Positions 39,407-49,539 are shown, counted from the first letter of the stretch. The stretch: 64,000 nt of DNA from Yersinia intermedia (GCF_900635455.1 NZ_LR134116.1:4154001-4218000), one strand, 5' to 3'. The notes: generated by a model from the letters alone, not told the origin. Numbers and translations are program-made.

Positions 39407-40147
39407 TTAGAATAACGACACTCTAAAACCGGGGTTCAGGAAAGATTCACGAGGGGTATAAGAGAGTGGTTTACCCTGCCAGTCGTTAACCAATGCTCCG
39501 GCTGCTATGGCTACCGCATGCCCAGCGGCGGTATCCCATACATTGGTCGGCCCAAAGCGCGGATACAGTTGCGCCTTCCCTTCCGCCACCAGACAAAACT
39601 TGAGTGACGAACCAACTGATACGGTCTGATGCTCACCTAACTGTGATAAATAGTCTTCCAGTTCAGCATCGCTGTGGGAACGGCTGACGACCACTAACGG
39701 CGGCAGTGCAGCACGCACTTGAATCTGCATCCGCCTGCCACACTCCTCTTTCCACGCCTGGCCGTTCTCAGCGCTGTACATCACTTCAGTCACCGGCGTG
39801 TATACCACGCCAAGCACAGGAACGCCTTGGTCAATCAACGCAATATTAACGGTAAACTCACCATTGCGGTTCAAAAACTCTTTAGTGCCATCCAGCGGAT
39901 CAACCAGCCAGTAACGCTGCCAATGTTGGCGCACCGCCCAAACCGGAGGATCTTCTTCAGACAACAGTGGGATATCGGGAGTCAGTGCCGCCAATCCGGC
40001 TTTGATAATCTGGTGAGCGGCAAGGTCAGCCGCTGTCACTGGCGAATCATCTTTCTTATGGGTCACATCAAGGGGCTTCTCACCCTGATAGACCGCCATA
40101 ATCGCCACGCCTGCGTCGCGGGCCAACTGGCAAATTTGCTCTAACAT
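39407..40147 (-). CDS. cysQ: 3'(2'),5'-bisphosphate nucleotidase CysQ
   Basis: CysQ hydrolyses 3'-phosphoadenosine 5'-phosphate, a by-product of sulfate assimilation. The 246-residue inositol-monophosphatase-fold protein has LLSEEDPP, the metal-binding [23 protein letters not shown] and WDTAAGHA. Two ATGs are adjacent (40150 and 40147); the second has a better distance to AAGGGG and gives the usual start [13 protein letters not shown]. Convergent with ytfJ, divergent from cpdB, as in E. coli. Confidence 0.97.
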   Translation of the reverse strand: MLEQICQLARDAGVAIMAVYQGEKPLDVTHKKDDSPVTAADLAAHQIIKAGLAALTPDIPLLSEEDPPVWAVRQHWQRYWLVDPLDGTKEFLNRNGEFTVNIALIDQGVPVLGVVYTPVTEVMYSAENGQAWKEECGRRMQIQVRAALPPLVVVSRSHSDAELEDYLSQLGEHQTVSVGSSLKFCLVAEGKAQLYPRFGPTNVWDTAAGHAVAIAAGALVNDWQGKPLSYTPRESFLNPGFRVSLF

Positions 40148-40287
40148 CATCCACCCCTTGGTATTATGAGTCGTGCCGGATACTGATAGTGGTTGTTTAA
40201 ATTAATAGTGATTGTTTAGACCGATAGAGGCTCTTGTTACTCGTTCGCCATATATACAGTTTAGAACGCAAACGTAAAAATTAATTA

Positions 40288-40362
40288 TCTATGTCTAATA
40301 GATTTCAAGATGAAGACAGCAAGCGCAACCCGCAGGCCTGCAAGTTGCAAGATAGCGGGTAG
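40288..40362 (+). repeat. internally deleted ERIC-like element upstream of cpdB
   Basis: Arms ATAGATTTCAAGATG and CCTGCAAGTTGCAAGATAGC, ending GGGTAGA, with about 40 bases of core missing. It lies in the 438-base cysQ-cpdB gap, in which I see no other structure. Confidence 0.5.
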
Positions 40363-40585
40363 ATGCTTTCAATCATCAGGGTTGCAGACTAATAAGATTC
40401 CTGGCAAATAGCCATCACTGTAGGTAACTGCCAATAAAATCAGTGGGATTAACCTGTCGCAACTGTGAACTTATGCGCGTTATCCCCTGGTCTTTTCTGC
40501 CAAACTTCACACTTTGTTGTAGCAATTAATTAAAGTTACATATTCTTTTGCGATACATGTCGAATAGATTTTAATGGAGAAAGCC

Positions 40586-42553
40586 ATGATCACGCGTCCG
40601 CTGACGTTATCTCTTCTTGCCAGCCTGATTGCTGTCGCGACCTCAATGTCTGTAGCAACTGCTGCCACCATTGATTTGCGGGTATTGGAAACCACCGACC
40701 TGCACAGCAATATGATGGATTTTGATTACTACAAAGATAAACCTACTGAAAAGTTTGGTCTGGTGCGCACCGCAAGCCTGATTAGCGCAGCCCGCCAACA
40801 AGCGACTAACAGTGTACTGGTGGATAACGGTGACCTGATTCAAGGCAGCCCGCTTGGTGACTATATGGCAGCCAAGGGATTGAAAGCCGGAGAAATTCAC
40901 CCGGTCTACAAAGCAATGAATACGCTGGATTATGCCGTGGGGAATATCGGTAACCATGAGTTTAACTATGGTCTGGACTATCTGAAGAAATCGCTGGCTG
41001 GCGCAAAATTCCCCTATGTGAATGCCAACGTGATTGATGTGAAAACCGGTAAGCCGCTGTTCCAGCCTTACCTGATTGTTGACACACCAGTGCAAGATCG
41101 TGAAGGTAAAACCCATAACTTGCGCATTGGTTATATTGGTTTTGTCCCGCCACAAGTGATGATATGGGATAAAGCGAACCTGAGCGGGAAAGTGACCGTT
41201 AACGACATCACCGAAACAGCCAAAAAATGGGTACCTGAAATGCGCAAGCAAGGTGCTGATTTGGTGGTGGCTATCCCGCACTCCGGGCTTTCCAGTGACC
41301 CTTATAAAACCATGGCGGAAAACTCAGTTTATTATCTCAGCCAGGTTCCGGGGATCGATGCCATCATGTTCGGTCACGCCCATGCCGTTTTCCCAAGTAA
41401 AGATTTTGCCGCCATCAAAGGTGCTGATATCGCTCAAGGCACCTTAAATGGTATTGCAGCAGTGATGCCGGGCCAGTGGGGTGATCACCTGGGGGTGGTT
41501 GATTTCGTCCTGAATAATGATAAAGGCCCATGGCAAGTTACTGAAGCCAAAGCTGAAGCGCGCCCGATCTACGATAAAACAGCACAAAAATCGCTGGCAA
41601 TCGAAGATGCCAGTCTGGTGAAAGTGCTCGCAGCAGACCATCAGGGTACTCGTGATTTCGTCAGTCAGCCGATCGGCAAAGCATCGGACAATATGTACAG
41701 CTATCTGGCACTCATCCAAGATGACCCGACAGTGCAGATTGTGAACAATGCTCAACGCGCCTATACCGAACACTTTATTCAAGGCGACCCTGATTTAGCC
41801 AATCTGCCGGTGCTCTCTGCCGCCGCCCCCTTCAAAGCCGGCGGGCGTAAAAATGATCCCGCCAGTTTTGTTGAAGTGGAAAAAGGTGAACTGACCTTCC
41901 GTAATGCCGCCGATCTCTATCTGTATCCGAACACTCTGGTGGTGGTGAAAGCCAGTGGGGCGGAAGTTAAGCAATGGTTAGAGTGCTCTGCCGCACAATT
42001 TAATCAAATTAATGTGACCAACAGTAAGCCACAGTCGTTGATTAACTGGGATGGCTTCCGCACTTATAATTTTGATGTTATCGATGGCGTGAAATATGAA
42101 ATCGATGTCAGTCAACCTGCGCGCTATGACGGCGAATGCGCACTGATCAACGATAAAACCGAACGGATTAAAAACCTGACATTTAATGGTAAACCTATCG
42201 ATCCGAAAGCCACATTCCTGATTGCGACCAACAATTATCGGGCTTATAGCGGTAAATTTGCCGGTACGGGTGATAAGCATATTGCATTTGCGTCTCCTGA
42301 TGAAAACCGGGCGGTACTGTCGGCTTACATCAGTGCTGAAACCAAGAAACACGGGCAAGTTACCCCACAGGCTGATAATAATTGGCGTCTGGCAACGATC
42401 GACAGTAAACAACCACTGGATATCCGCTTTGAAACGTCACCCAGTGCCAAAGCCGCTGAATTTATCAAGCAAAAAGCACAGTACCCGATGAAAGCACAAG
42501 GTACTGATGAAATTGGCTTTGCCGTTTATCAAATCGACTTACAGAACAAATAA
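40586..42553 (+). CDS. cpdB: periplasmic 2',3'-cyclic-nucleotide phosphodiesterase/3'-nucleotidase
   Basis: CpdB cleaves 2',3'-cyclic nucleotides and 3'-nucleotides so that extracellular RNA products can be taken up. The 655-residue protein (start after GGAG; an ATG four codons upstream overlaps that site) has a signal peptide [27 protein letters not shown], the metallophosphatase motifs [29 protein letters not shown] and FGHAHAVFP, and a C-terminal 5'-nucleotidase domain from about 370. Followed by a strong terminator. Confidence 0.97.
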   Translation: MITRPLTLSLLASLIAVATSMSVATAATIDLRVLETTDLHSNMMDFDYYKDKPTEKFGLVRTASLISAARQQATNSVLVDNGDLIQGSPLGDYMAAKGLKAGEIHPVYKAMNTLDYAVGNIGNHEFNYGLDYLKKSLAGAKFPYVNANVIDVKTGKPLFQPYLIVDTPVQDREGKTHNLRIGYIGFVPPQVMIWDKANLSGKVTVNDITETAKKWVPEMRKQGADLVVAIPHSGLSSDPYKTMAENSVYYLSQVPGIDAIMFGHAHAVFPSKDFAAIKGADIAQGTLNGIAAVMPGQWGDHLGVVDFVLNNDKGPWQVTEAKAEARPIYDKTAQKSLAIEDASLVKVLAADHQGTRDFVSQPIGKASDNMYSYLALIQDDPTVQIVNNAQRAYTEHFIQGDPDLANLPVLSAAAPFKAGGRKNDPASFVEVEKGELTFRNAADLYLYPNTLVVVKASGAEVKQWLECSAAQFNQINVTNSKPQSLINWDGFRTYNFDVIDGVKYEIDVSQPARYDGECALINDKTERIKNLTFNGKPIDPKATFLIATNNYRAYSGKFAGTGDKHIAFASPDENRAVLSAYISAETKKHGQVTPQADNNWRLATIDSKQPLDIRFETSPSAKAAEFIKQKAQYPMKAQGTDEIGFAVYQIDLQNK

Positions 42554-42560
42554 TCTCGGA

Positions 42561-42590
42561 TAACAGCGCTTCAACGCGCTGTTACTTTTC
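42561..42590 (+). terminator. terminator of cpdB
   Basis: TAACAGCGC-TTCAAC-GCGCTGTTA followed by CTTTTC, eight bases after the cpdB stop. Confidence 0.8.
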
Positions 42591-42618
42591 ACAAGTACCT
42601 CTTTGTGGTTATATCGCA

Positions 42619-42653
42619 ATCTATAACATGTATTTATTATGCATGTTATAGAT
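42619..42653. promoter_or_regulatory. NsrR operator upstream of ytfE
   Basis: Half-sites AACATGTATTT and TTATGCATGTT (42625-42647) are separated by one base, fitting the 11-1-11 NsrR consensus. The palindrome extends outward as ATCTATAACATG / CATGTTATAGAT. It lies 27-61 bases before ytfE, the classic NsrR target; nsrR itself is at 55.0-55.5 kb. Confidence 0.85.
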
Positions 42654-42679
42654 ATTTAACTACTCAATGAGGTGTCATT

Positions 42680-43345
42680 ATGGATTACCGCAATCAGTCT
42701 CTCGGTGCTCTGGCTATCGCTATCCCACGAGCCACAAAATTATTCCGTCATCACCAGCTCGATTTCTGCTGTGGTGGTAAACAGACTCTGCTACGGGCAG
42801 CCAATAAGCTGAACCTGGATATCGATGAGCTGGAAGCACAACTGAATGCCTTGCAATCCGAACCTCAGTCATCTGAAGATTGGCAACAGCAGCCGCTGGC
42901 TAATATCATCGATTTTATTATCAGCCGCTACCACAACCGCCATCGTGAGCAGTTACCGGAATTAATTCTGATGGCTGAAAAAGTTGAACGGGTACACGGC
43001 GAGAAACCGGCCTGTCCGCGTGGACTGGCGGTTGAACTTACTGCAATTTTAGAAGAGCTAACCCAGCATATGTACAAAGAGGAGCAAATTCTGTTCCCAA
43101 TGATAACCCGTGGTATGGGGTCTCAGGCTAGTGGGCCGATATTTGTGATGGAAGCAGAACACGATGCGGTCGGGCAGCAGCTAGAAGTGGTAAAACAGTT
43201 AACACAAAATGTCACCCCACCAGAAGGGGCCTGCAATACCTGGCGGGCACTCTACACCGGTATCAATGAATTCATAACTGATCTAATGGAACATATTCAT
43301 CTGGAAAACAATTTGCTATTTCCGCGTGCCCTAAAAGGCGAATAA
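42680..43345 (+). CDS. ytfE: iron-sulfur cluster repair di-iron protein YtfE (RIC)
   Basis: YtfE repairs iron-sulfur clusters damaged by nitric oxide or peroxide. The 221-residue protein has the N-terminal ScdA domain with the Cys-Cys motif ([14 protein letters not shown], residues about 25-38) and a C-terminal hemerythrin-like four-helix di-iron domain with His and Glu ligands in [35 protein letters not shown] and [13 protein letters not shown] near-ideal NsrR operator precedes it, so induction by nitrosative stress is expected. Confidence 0.97.
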   Translation: MDYRNQSLGALAIAIPRATKLFRHHQLDFCCGGKQTLLRAANKLNLDIDELEAQLNALQSEPQSSEDWQQQPLANIIDFIISRYHNRHREQLPELILMAEKVERVHGEKPACPRGLAVELTAILEELTQHMYKEEQILFPMITRGMGSQASGPIFVMEAEHDAVGQQLEVVKQLTQNVTPPEGACNTWRALYTGINEFITDLMEHIHLENNLLFPRALKGE

Positions 43346-43380
43346 TCTCGCCATTGGTCATGACCGGCATCAATAAATGC

Positions 43381-43408
43381 AAAAGGGCGACATTACGCCG
43401 CCCTTTCT
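43381..43408. terminator. bidirectional terminator between ytfE and fklB
   Basis: AAAGGGCG-ACATTACGC-CGCCCTTT, followed by CTGG on one side and preceded by an A-run on the other, between convergent genes. Confidence 0.75.
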
Positions 43409-43428
43409 GGTTTCACCGCATACAGGAA

Positions 43429-44049
43429 TTACAGAATTTCCAGCAGTTCCACTTCAAACATCAATGCGCTGAATGGTGGAATAGTTGCACCCGCGCCACG
43501 CTCACCATAAGCCAGGCCGTGCGGGATGTATAACTTCCACTTAGAACCTACTGGCATCATGGATAAGGCTTCAATCCAGCCAGGAATAACACCACTAACC
43601 GGGAATTCTGCTGGCTGGCCACGTTCAACTGAGCTATCAAATACCGTACCGTCAACCAGACGGCCTGTATAGTGCACACGAACACGGTCCTGGCGGGATG
43701 GGATCGGGCCATCACCTGCCTGCAACACGGAGAACTGTAAGCCAGACTCAGTGGTGGTCACATCATCACGCTTGGCATTTTCTTCTAAGAAGGTTTTGCC
43801 TTCTTCTACCAGAGCTTGCTGGCGCTCAACACGCACTTTATCAGCCTTTTCGTGCACTTCTTGTAGTGCGCGATGTATCACATCAACCGGGACGGTCGGT
43901 GCATTCCCTTCCATCGCGTCACGCAAACCTGCCAACAGTGCTTCTGGCAATAAACCTTCCAGCCCGGACTCTTGCAATTGCTGCCCGATTTGTAAACCAA
44001 TTCCGTAGCTCGCTTGCGCTTCAACGCTATCAAAAGAAGGGGTTGTCAT
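43429..44049 (-). CDS. fklB: FKBP-type peptidyl-prolyl isomerase FklB
   Basis: A 206-residue FKBP22 of the Mip type: N-terminal helical dimerisation domain ([18 protein letters not shown] ... [16 protein letters not shown]) and a C-terminal FKBP domain ([31 protein letters not shown] ... [35 protein letters not shown]). No signal peptide, so cytoplasmic or weakly membrane-associated. The start [12 protein letters not shown] follows AAAGGA; six upstream codons are discarded. Confidence 0.96.
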   Translation of the reverse strand: MTTPSFDSVEAQASYGIGLQIGQQLQESGLEGLLPEALLAGLRDAMEGNAPTVPVDVIHRALQEVHEKADKVRVERQQALVEEGKTFLEENAKRDDVTTTESGLQFSVLQAGDGPIPSRQDRVRVHYTGRLVDGTVFDSSVERGQPAEFPVSGVIPGWIEALSMMPVGSKWKLYIPHGLAYGERGAGATIPPFSALMFEVELLEIL

Positions 44050-44195
44050 GGATTTTCCTTTAGTCACTCATCATATTGAAGCTGCCAGCATAACAGCAGC
44101 AGGGGAGCGCGGTAAAATCTTGCATCGTGAATGATGACTTTTGTCGAAGAAAAAGAAACAATGACGCCCTGTGCGTGGATCGCGTTAAATGGCTC

Positions 44196-44268
44196 AAGTC
44201 AGTGATTCGGGTAATTAAAAGCGGCCAACAAACCTGTAGTTTGAAAGGTAACGGGGATAAGGGTATAT
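44196..44268 (+). repeat. right half of an ERIC element upstream of ytfB
   Basis: AGTCAGTGATTCGGGTAA, then GCGGCCAAC...CCTGTAGTTTGAAAGGTAACGGGGATAAGGGTATATA. The right half is retained and the left half lost. It ends about 70 bases before ytfB. Confidence 0.55.
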
Positions 44269-44339
44269 ACTTAGAAGCCTATGGGGTTACCGCCCATATT
44301 TAATTTTATGTTGTTTTACGTTGTTGAAGAGAGGTCACC

Positions 44340-45122
44340 ATGGGCAGAATCGCGCCCAGGAGAAGAAAGAATAATCGGGTTTATCAGCCACTGCTGCATA
44401 CCTGGCTGACGATTAGGCAGAAGATCATGCCGGATCCTAAAGCTACCGATGAACAAAACCTGATGCCTGAAATCAGTGCGCCCGAGCATACAGCCTCTGC
44501 GGAGGACGTTATTACTACTGAAGATAGCGTTTCTGCAAACGGTAATGTGCCACCTGAATCCGTGGCAAGCGCCACAGTAGAAAAAGGGATCAAAGGTCTG
44601 CTGCTGAAAATCTGGCATTTGCCGGACAGTTTCGAATGGATGGAACCTTTGCCTCTGTTCCATCGCCGCTGGGTTATTGTCGCCACCGCTGTATTGCTGC
44701 TGGCACTGCTGTGGCCCGCATCGCGGGATAACACCAACCTTTCCTTCCCAGTGAGCGCGCCGTCCACCAGCGTGCCGCTACAAGCCCAATTACAGGGTAA
44801 TCTTGATGCTCCGCCACCTCCAACGGTGGCGGCTCCCGAACCACCTGCTTTGGCGCAGGGAAATTGGCAAAGTTATCAAATTCAATCAGGGAAAACGCTG
44901 GCACAGTTATTCCGTGATAATAATCTGCCGGTCAATGAAGTTTTTGCGATGGCACAGGTTGAAGGTAACGATAAGCCATTGAGTAACCTGAAAGCTGGGC
45001 AAGAAGTCAAAATTATGTTGGATGCACAAGGCGTAGTCGCCGCGCTGGCCATTGAAACCACCAATAATACAGAAGTGCTGTTTACCCGACAGAGCGATGG
45101 CAGTTACCGCCGTGACCGTTAA
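44340..45122 (+). CDS. ytfB: OapA-family cell-envelope protein YtfB
   Basis: A 260-residue bitopic inner-membrane protein: cytoplasmic N-terminus, one span (about 110-128, WVIVATAVLLLALLWPAS), a proline-rich linker (APPPPTVAAPEPPA) and a periplasmic C-terminal OapA/LysM-like domain (WQSYQIQSGKTLAQLFRDNNLPVNEVFAMAQVEGNDKPLSNLKAGQ). E. coli YtfB binds glycan and localises to the division site. The first 80 residues here, Glu/Ser/Ala-rich, are longer than in E. coli (212). AGAGGT precedes the ATG. Confidence 0.92.
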   Translation: MGRIAPRRRKNNRVYQPLLHTWLTIRQKIMPDPKATDEQNLMPEISAPEHTASAEDVITTEDSVSANGNVPPESVASATVEKGIKGLLLKIWHLPDSFEWMEPLPLFHRRWVIVATAVLLLALLWPASRDNTNLSFPVSAPSTSVPLQAQLQGNLDAPPPPTVAAPEPPALAQGNWQSYQIQSGKTLAQLFRDNNLPVNEVFAMAQVEGNDKPLSNLKAGQEVKIMLDAQGVVAALAIETTNNTEVLFTRQSDGSYRRDR

Positions 45123-45245
45123 TCGCTGCCATCGATAACCACTTTTGACCTACCCCTTACCTTCTTTGATATTGTCACGTTGTCTCTCCCGAATTAGGTT
45201 GTTTTCTGGATGGTTGACGCCATCCACCATTGCTAACCACATTCG

Positions 45246-45360
45246 TATACCCAACAGATTTCAAGATGCAGCCAAGCGACAAGCGCATAGAACCCGATGA
45301 GCTTCCCCAAGAGTCATGACTGTCGCCAACACACCAGTAGCCTGAAAGATAGCGGGTAGA
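45246..45360 (+). repeat. degenerate full-length ERIC-like element after ytfB
   Basis: Bounded by TATACCC and GGGTAGA over 115 bases, with arms AGATTTCAAGATGCAGCC and CCAGTAGCCTGAAAGATAGC and a core containing CCCGATGAGCTT. Same arm variant as the copies at 38.6 and 40.3 kb. It ends 21 bases before the next gene and therefore lies in its leader. Confidence 0.6.
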
Positions 45361-45381
45361 AATAGAGGGAGTGACTATGAT

Positions 45382-45816
45382 ATGAAATACAAATTACCTT
45401 TCTTAATGCTATTCACATCGTTTAATACCTTAGCTCAGTTGCATTGCCCACCAGTGGATACGATTAAACAGACTGGTGCAGTTTATAGTGCACCTGCAGC
45501 TGGTAATGAAGAATGGATTGGCATGTTACAAGGTACCCTTCCACCCAACAGTTCAGTTAAAAATTTTAGTGAAGCGCTGATCATCATTGATAGTGATAAA
45601 AACAACATCGTGGGACAAGGTGAGTTTCAGAAGTGTACCTATAACTTGCAGGCGCAAGGTAGGCAGATAGATATGTTCTACGGTAATAAGACTTGGTCAG
45701 TATCGATCAGTGGGCAACCACTCTGGGTATACCAACAAAATCCTTTTCTGGAAATTTACCAATGTTCAGGTGTTGCCGCCGAAGAGTGCAAGTTTGATAT
45801 TTTAGCGCCGGGTTAA
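45382..45816 (+). CDS. small secreted protein, function unknown
   Basis: A 144-residue protein with a signal peptide (MKYKLPFLMLFTSFNTLAQ) and four Cys in the mature part (LHCPP, FQKCTY, YQCSGV, EECKFD), enough for two disulfide bonds. The CPPVDTI start and the repeated short beta-like segments resemble small DUF3757-type periplasmic proteins, but I am not sure of that family. GGGAG lies 12 bases before the ATG, and an ERIC copy is just upstream. It occupies the position where E. coli has ytfA, between ytfB and rplI. Confidence 0.7.
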   Translation: MKYKLPFLMLFTSFNTLAQLHCPPVDTIKQTGAVYSAPAAGNEEWIGMLQGTLPPNSSVKNFSEALIIIDSDKNNIVGQGEFQKCTYNLQAQGRQIDMFYGNKTWSVSISGQPLWVYQQNPFLEIYQCSGVAAEECKFDILAPG

Positions 45817-45871
45817 GTTTTTCGTGTTGAGCCAACATGCAGATGACTATTTTCATCAATCACCAAATAGC

Positions 45872-45899
45872 AAAACGCCAGCACGAGGCTGGCGTTTTA
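45872..45899. terminator. bidirectional terminator between the secreted-protein gene and rplI
   Basis: AAAACGCCAGC-ACGAG-GCTGGCGTTTT is a perfect 11-base stem with A and T flanks between convergent genes. Confidence 0.9.
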
Positions 45900-45920
45900 G
45901 CAGGTTAACAGCAGCGTAAC

Positions 45921-46373
45921 TTACGCTTCTGCAACCACGATCACGTTCAGTTTAGCGAACACGTCGCTGTGTACCTGGAAGTGAACTTCATGATCACCTG
46001 TGGTACGCAGAACGCCATTCGGCAAACGAACTTCGCTCTTGGTAACTTCAACGCCAGCCGCAGTTACTGCGTCAGCGATATCACGAGTACCGATAGAGCC
46101 GAACAGTTTGCCTTCATCGCCAGATTTAGAAGCGATGGTGACGCTGCCCAGTTCGTTAATTTTGGTTGCGCGAGCTTCAGCAGCAGCCAGAACGCCAGCC
46201 AATTTGGCTTCCAATTCTGCACGGCGTGCTTCAAAGAACTCTACGTTTTTCTTAGTTGCCGGAACAGCTTTACCTTGTGGAACCAGGAAGTTACGAGCAT
46301 AGCCCGCTTTAACGTTCACTTGGTCACCCAGGCTGCCCAGGTTTGCTACTTTATCAAGCAGAATAACTTGCAT
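45921..46373 (-). CDS. rplI: 50S ribosomal protein L9
   Basis: L9 of 150 residues with two domains joined by a long helix: N-domain [36 protein letters not shown], connecting helix rich in Glu/Ala/Lys (about 45-75), and the C-domain from about 80 with [15 protein letters not shown]. Last gene of rpsF-priB-rpsR-rplI. Confidence 0.98.
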   Translation of the reverse strand: MQVILLDKVANLGSLGDQVNVKAGYARNFLVPQGKAVPATKKNVEFFEARRAELEAKLAGVLAAAEARATKINELGSVTIASKSGDEGKLFGSIGTRDIADAVTAAGVEVTKSEVRLPNGVLRTTGDHEVHFQVHSDVFAKLNVIVVAEA

Positions 46374-46412
46374 TACCTTATCCTCTCAAAGTCGTTAATG
46401 GACAGTGGCCGA

Positions 46413-46965
<553 letters not shown>

Positions 46966-46970
46966 AGCAA

Positions 46971-47363
46971 TTACTCTTCAGAATCCCCAGCTTCAGAATC
47001 ATCATTGGCTTCTGACGCGAAGTCGTGACGCTCACGGCGTTCGTCTTTCGCTTTAACCATTGGTGATGCTTCAGTTACCGCGTGTTTAACGCGCATAACC
47101 ATGCTACGGATAACGGCGTCGTTGAAGCGGAAGTTTGTTTCCAGCTCATCGATCGCTTCCTGCGGGGCTTCAACGTTCAGCAGAACGTAGTGAGCTTTGT
47201 GCAGTTTATTGATCGGGTAAGCCAGTTGACGGCGGCCCCAGTCTTCCAGACGGTGGATCGTACCAGCAGCATTAGTGATAGTTGCACTATAGCGCTCGAT
47301 CATGCCCGGAACCTGTTCGCTTTGGTCAGGATGGACCATAAAAACGATTTCGTAATGACGCAT
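46971..47363 (-). CDS. rpsF: 30S ribosomal protein S6
   Basis: S6 of 130 residues: [25 protein letters not shown], the ferredoxin-like fold with [26 protein letters not shown], and an acidic C-terminal tail ending in Glu-rich sequence (SEAGDSEE) where RimK-type glutamylation occurs in E. coli. GAGCAATA precedes the start. The leader has a hairpin fitting the S6:S18 binding motif. Confidence 0.98.
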
Positions 47364-47390
47364 CGATTATTGCTCCTTACGGATTATTCA

Positions 47391-47425
47391 GCCTCCTGAT
47401 AGGGTCAACCGCGGCCCATGGAGGC
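47391..47425 (-). promoter_or_regulatory. probable S6:S18-binding leader hairpin of rpsF
   Basis: On the minus strand GCCTCC pairs with GGAGGC, enclosing an inner GGG...CCC stem with an unpaired CCGCGGTTGA. A bulged CCG between two stems is the recognised feature of the S6:S18 leader found in many bacteria. It lies 28-62 bases before the rpsF start. Confidence 0.6.
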
Positions 47426-47756
47426 AAGGAACGTGTTTGTGTGCGGCTGAAAAATGACGCGTAACTATACTTGCGGGCGGTTTGAAACTCAAGGACTGAC
47501 GGGGATTTATTCTTGTTCTGGCTCTTACTTCGCTAAAAAGGCATTTTTTGTTCATTAAATAACCAATGGATGTAGATCCATTAGTCTATTAAATCTTTCA
47601 ATAAAATCATTGGCTCAGTGAAAATATCATTCACTTTTTTTGACCAAGTGAATCAATTACTACGTATTTTTAAATTAACAAAAGCGACTAGAATTATTTA
47701 CATCCACCGCAAAACAAGCGGTAGCGCTAATCGAAAGTTATTCAAAGTATATAAAC

Positions 47757-47882
47757 ATACCCTAAATAATTCGAGTTGCAGGAAGGCGGCAACTGAGCAA
47801 ATCCTCAGAAGCTTACACCAGTAAGTGACTGGGGTGAACGAAGGCAGCCAACGCGCCTGCTACTTGAAGTATGACGGGTATA
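47757..47882 (+). repeat. full-length ERIC element upstream of yjfY
   Basis: 126 bases from ATACCC to GGGTATA with the canonical left arm CCTAAATAATTCGAGTTGCA, the core GCTTACACCAGTAAGTGACT and right arm ACTTGAAGTATGACGG. It ends 17 bases before the yjfY start, so the yjfY leader or promoter lies in the element. The rest of the 536-base rpsF-yjfY gap (47426-47756) is AT-rich with no feature I can name. Confidence 0.95.
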
Positions 47883-47899
47883 AGATATTGGAGTCACCT

Positions 47900-48175
47900 A
47901 TGAAACACACTCTCATCATCGCAGCCACAGTCAGTTTGCTCCTATCCGCCAACACGTTTGCCGCCACAGAAATCAGCCGCCAGGAAGCGATGCAGCAGCA
48001 GCGTGTCAGTATCGGCGAGATTTCTCTTAACCATAATGTGGTTTCACCGGATGACGCCGTGGCACAAATTAGCAAAATGGCTGATGAACGCGGCGCAACG
48101 GCATACCACATTACTCAGATGCATGAGCCGGGTAGCAACACCTCAATTCGGGTAAATGCTGAGATTTACCGTTAG
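47900..48175 (+). CDS. yjfY: DUF1471 periplasmic protein YjfY
   Basis: A 91-residue secreted protein: signal peptide MKHTLIIAATVSLLLSANTFAA, then the DUF1471 domain with GEISLNHNVVSPDDAVAQI, DERGATAYHITQMHEPGSNTSIRVNAEIYR. It matches E. coli YjfY in the tail pattern MREPGSN...ADIYR and in position near rpsF. An upstream in-frame extension of 25 codons lies in an ERIC element and is not part of the protein. Role unknown; the family is linked to stress and biofilm. Confidence 0.88.
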   Translation: MKHTLIIAATVSLLLSANTFAATEISRQEAMQQQRVSIGEISLNHNVVSPDDAVAQISKMADERGATAYHITQMHEPGSNTSIRVNAEIYR

Positions 48176-48247
48176 ACCCAGCAGTAAAGATACAACACCA
48201 GTGAATACGACGACCAACAACCAAAAAAAGCCCTTCGATATGCCCTT

Positions 48248-48273
48248 GCCCCCAGACCTCTGGGGGCTTTTTT
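48248..48273 (+). terminator. terminator of yjfY overlapping the yjfP stop codon
   Basis: GCCCCCAGA-CC-TCTGGGGGC followed by TTTTTT in the plus direction. The T-run overlaps the stop codon of yjfP on the minus strand. Confidence 0.85.
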
Positions 48274-49021
48274 ATAAGTGCCTGCTGAAGAATGTGACTC
48301 CGGCCTTTAATGCACTTGGGGTAATTTTGTGACCAATACCGGCCTCGGTAATATAGGTTAGCTGATTATCGCGCCCGCTTGCCCTTAACGCCTGCACCAA
48401 TCGCGTACTTTCTGCCGCTGGCACCACTTCATCAGCCTCACCATGCCAGACCAATAATGGCCGCTCTGCAATTTTTTCTAACTGATGGCTCAGTTCATAA
48501 GCAGCCAGTGGCGCTAAACGACGTTCAAATTCAGCCGCGTTGACCGGCTGCCCCGCCGCCAATGGTGGAAACAACGTGCGAGCCAGTGAGGTAAAATCAC
48601 CTGAACCCATAAAATCGGCGGCCACTTTCACCCACGGATAGCGAGCAAACGCCCCCAATGTGGTCATACCGCCCATTGATGCACCCGCTACGCCAATGCG
48701 ATCACCGTCAATCAATCCAGCTTGTTGATAATGTTGTTTAATCGCAGGCAACTCATCAATGTTCGATTTCAGAATCTCCCAGAAATAGGATAAGCGCTGT
48801 GATTCATCACCGTTAAACCGCGCACCGTGCATATCCGCATCTGGCAATAGGGTGCGGAAACCAGCTTGTGCGAAGGCATAGGCGAAGTAGGAATAGACCT
48901 CTTTTGATGAGGTGTAGCCATGATAGAAAAAAATGGTCGGTAGCGGCTGCTGGCGTTTGCCCGTAGGGGCAGCATGAATCACCTCAATACCATTAATATT
49001 TTCCAGCGATATCTCAATCAT
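48272..49021 (-). CDS. yjfP: alpha/beta-hydrolase esterase YjfP
   Basis: A 249-residue serine esterase-like protein from the start MIEISLENINGIEV; 21 upstream codons in frame are not conserved. The nucleophile elbow is GASMGG, the oxyanion region FFYHGYTSSKEVY, and the acid and His are in WHGEADEVVP and EAGIGHKIT. E. coli YjfP is a carboxylesterase with short acyl substrates; the physiological substrate is unknown. Divergent from bsmA. Confidence 0.92.
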   Translation of the reverse strand: MIEISLENINGIEVIHAAPTGKRQQPLPTIFFYHGYTSSKEVYSYFAYAFAQAGFRTLLPDADMHGARFNGDESQRLSYFWEILKSNIDELPAIKQHYQQAGLIDGDRIGVAGASMGGMTTLGAFARYPWVKVAADFMGSGDFTSLARTLFPPLAAGQPVNAAEFERRLAPLAAYELSHQLEKIAERPLLVWHGEADEVVPAAESTRLVQALRASGRDNQLTYITEAGIGHKITPSALKAGVTFFSRHL

Positions 49022-49199
49022 GGCAAAAAATCCTTTATTGATCAGGCGGAGCATAAACAGGAAAAACCAGCGTAATATACCCAAAGAACAAGGCAGTGTG
49101 CCAAAATGAGGATATAAAGTCTTAAATCAATTTCTTCCAAGATATTACGCTTCATCTTGGGATTTTACGGTAACTGCGCCGTTGATAACGAGGCAATAA

Positions 49200-49508
49200 A
49201 TGAAGATAAAACGTGTGATGGGGGTTTTACTGCTGGCGCTCGGGCTTTCGGGTTGTAGTGTTTTTCATACGACACCAGCCCCCCCTCCTGCAATCCAGCC
49301 TTACGCACAGGAAATTACCCGCGCCCAGAGCCTTAATTTGCAAAAAGTAGGCACCGTCTCAGCGCAGGTATTTGGTAGCCCGATGGATATAGAAGCCGAA
49401 ATTCAACGTAGGGCTAATGCCAGTGGCGCGCCCTACTATTTGATTATTATGTTGTCCGACAGCATTTATCCCGGCACCTGGTATGCCAATGCGCTGCTAT
49501 ATAAATAA
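49200..49508 (+). CDS. bsmA: DUF1471 lipoprotein BsmA (YjfO)
   Basis: A 102-residue lipoprotein: signal peptide MKIKRVMGVLLLALGLSGC with lipobox LSGC, then a short Pro-rich linker (TTPAPPPAIQP) and the DUF1471 domain with VGTVSAQVFGSPMDIEAEIQ, ASGAPYYLI and WYANALLYK. E. coli BsmA affects biofilm and peroxide resistance. Convergent with aidB, with 31 bases between and no obvious terminator. Confidence 0.9.
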   Translation: MKIKRVMGVLLLALGLSGCSVFHTTPAPPPAIQPYAQEITRAQSLNLQKVGTVSAQVFGSPMDIEAEIQRRANASGAPYYLIIMLSDSIYPGTWYANALLYK

Positions 49509-49539
49509 TTTATTGGCGCTGCGGGGTGTGCTGATTTCC

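Noticed and set aside
40643..41281. 212-codon minus-strand frame opposite cpdB
   Set aside because: Antisense to a complete, well-conserved enzyme; no motifs or start signals.
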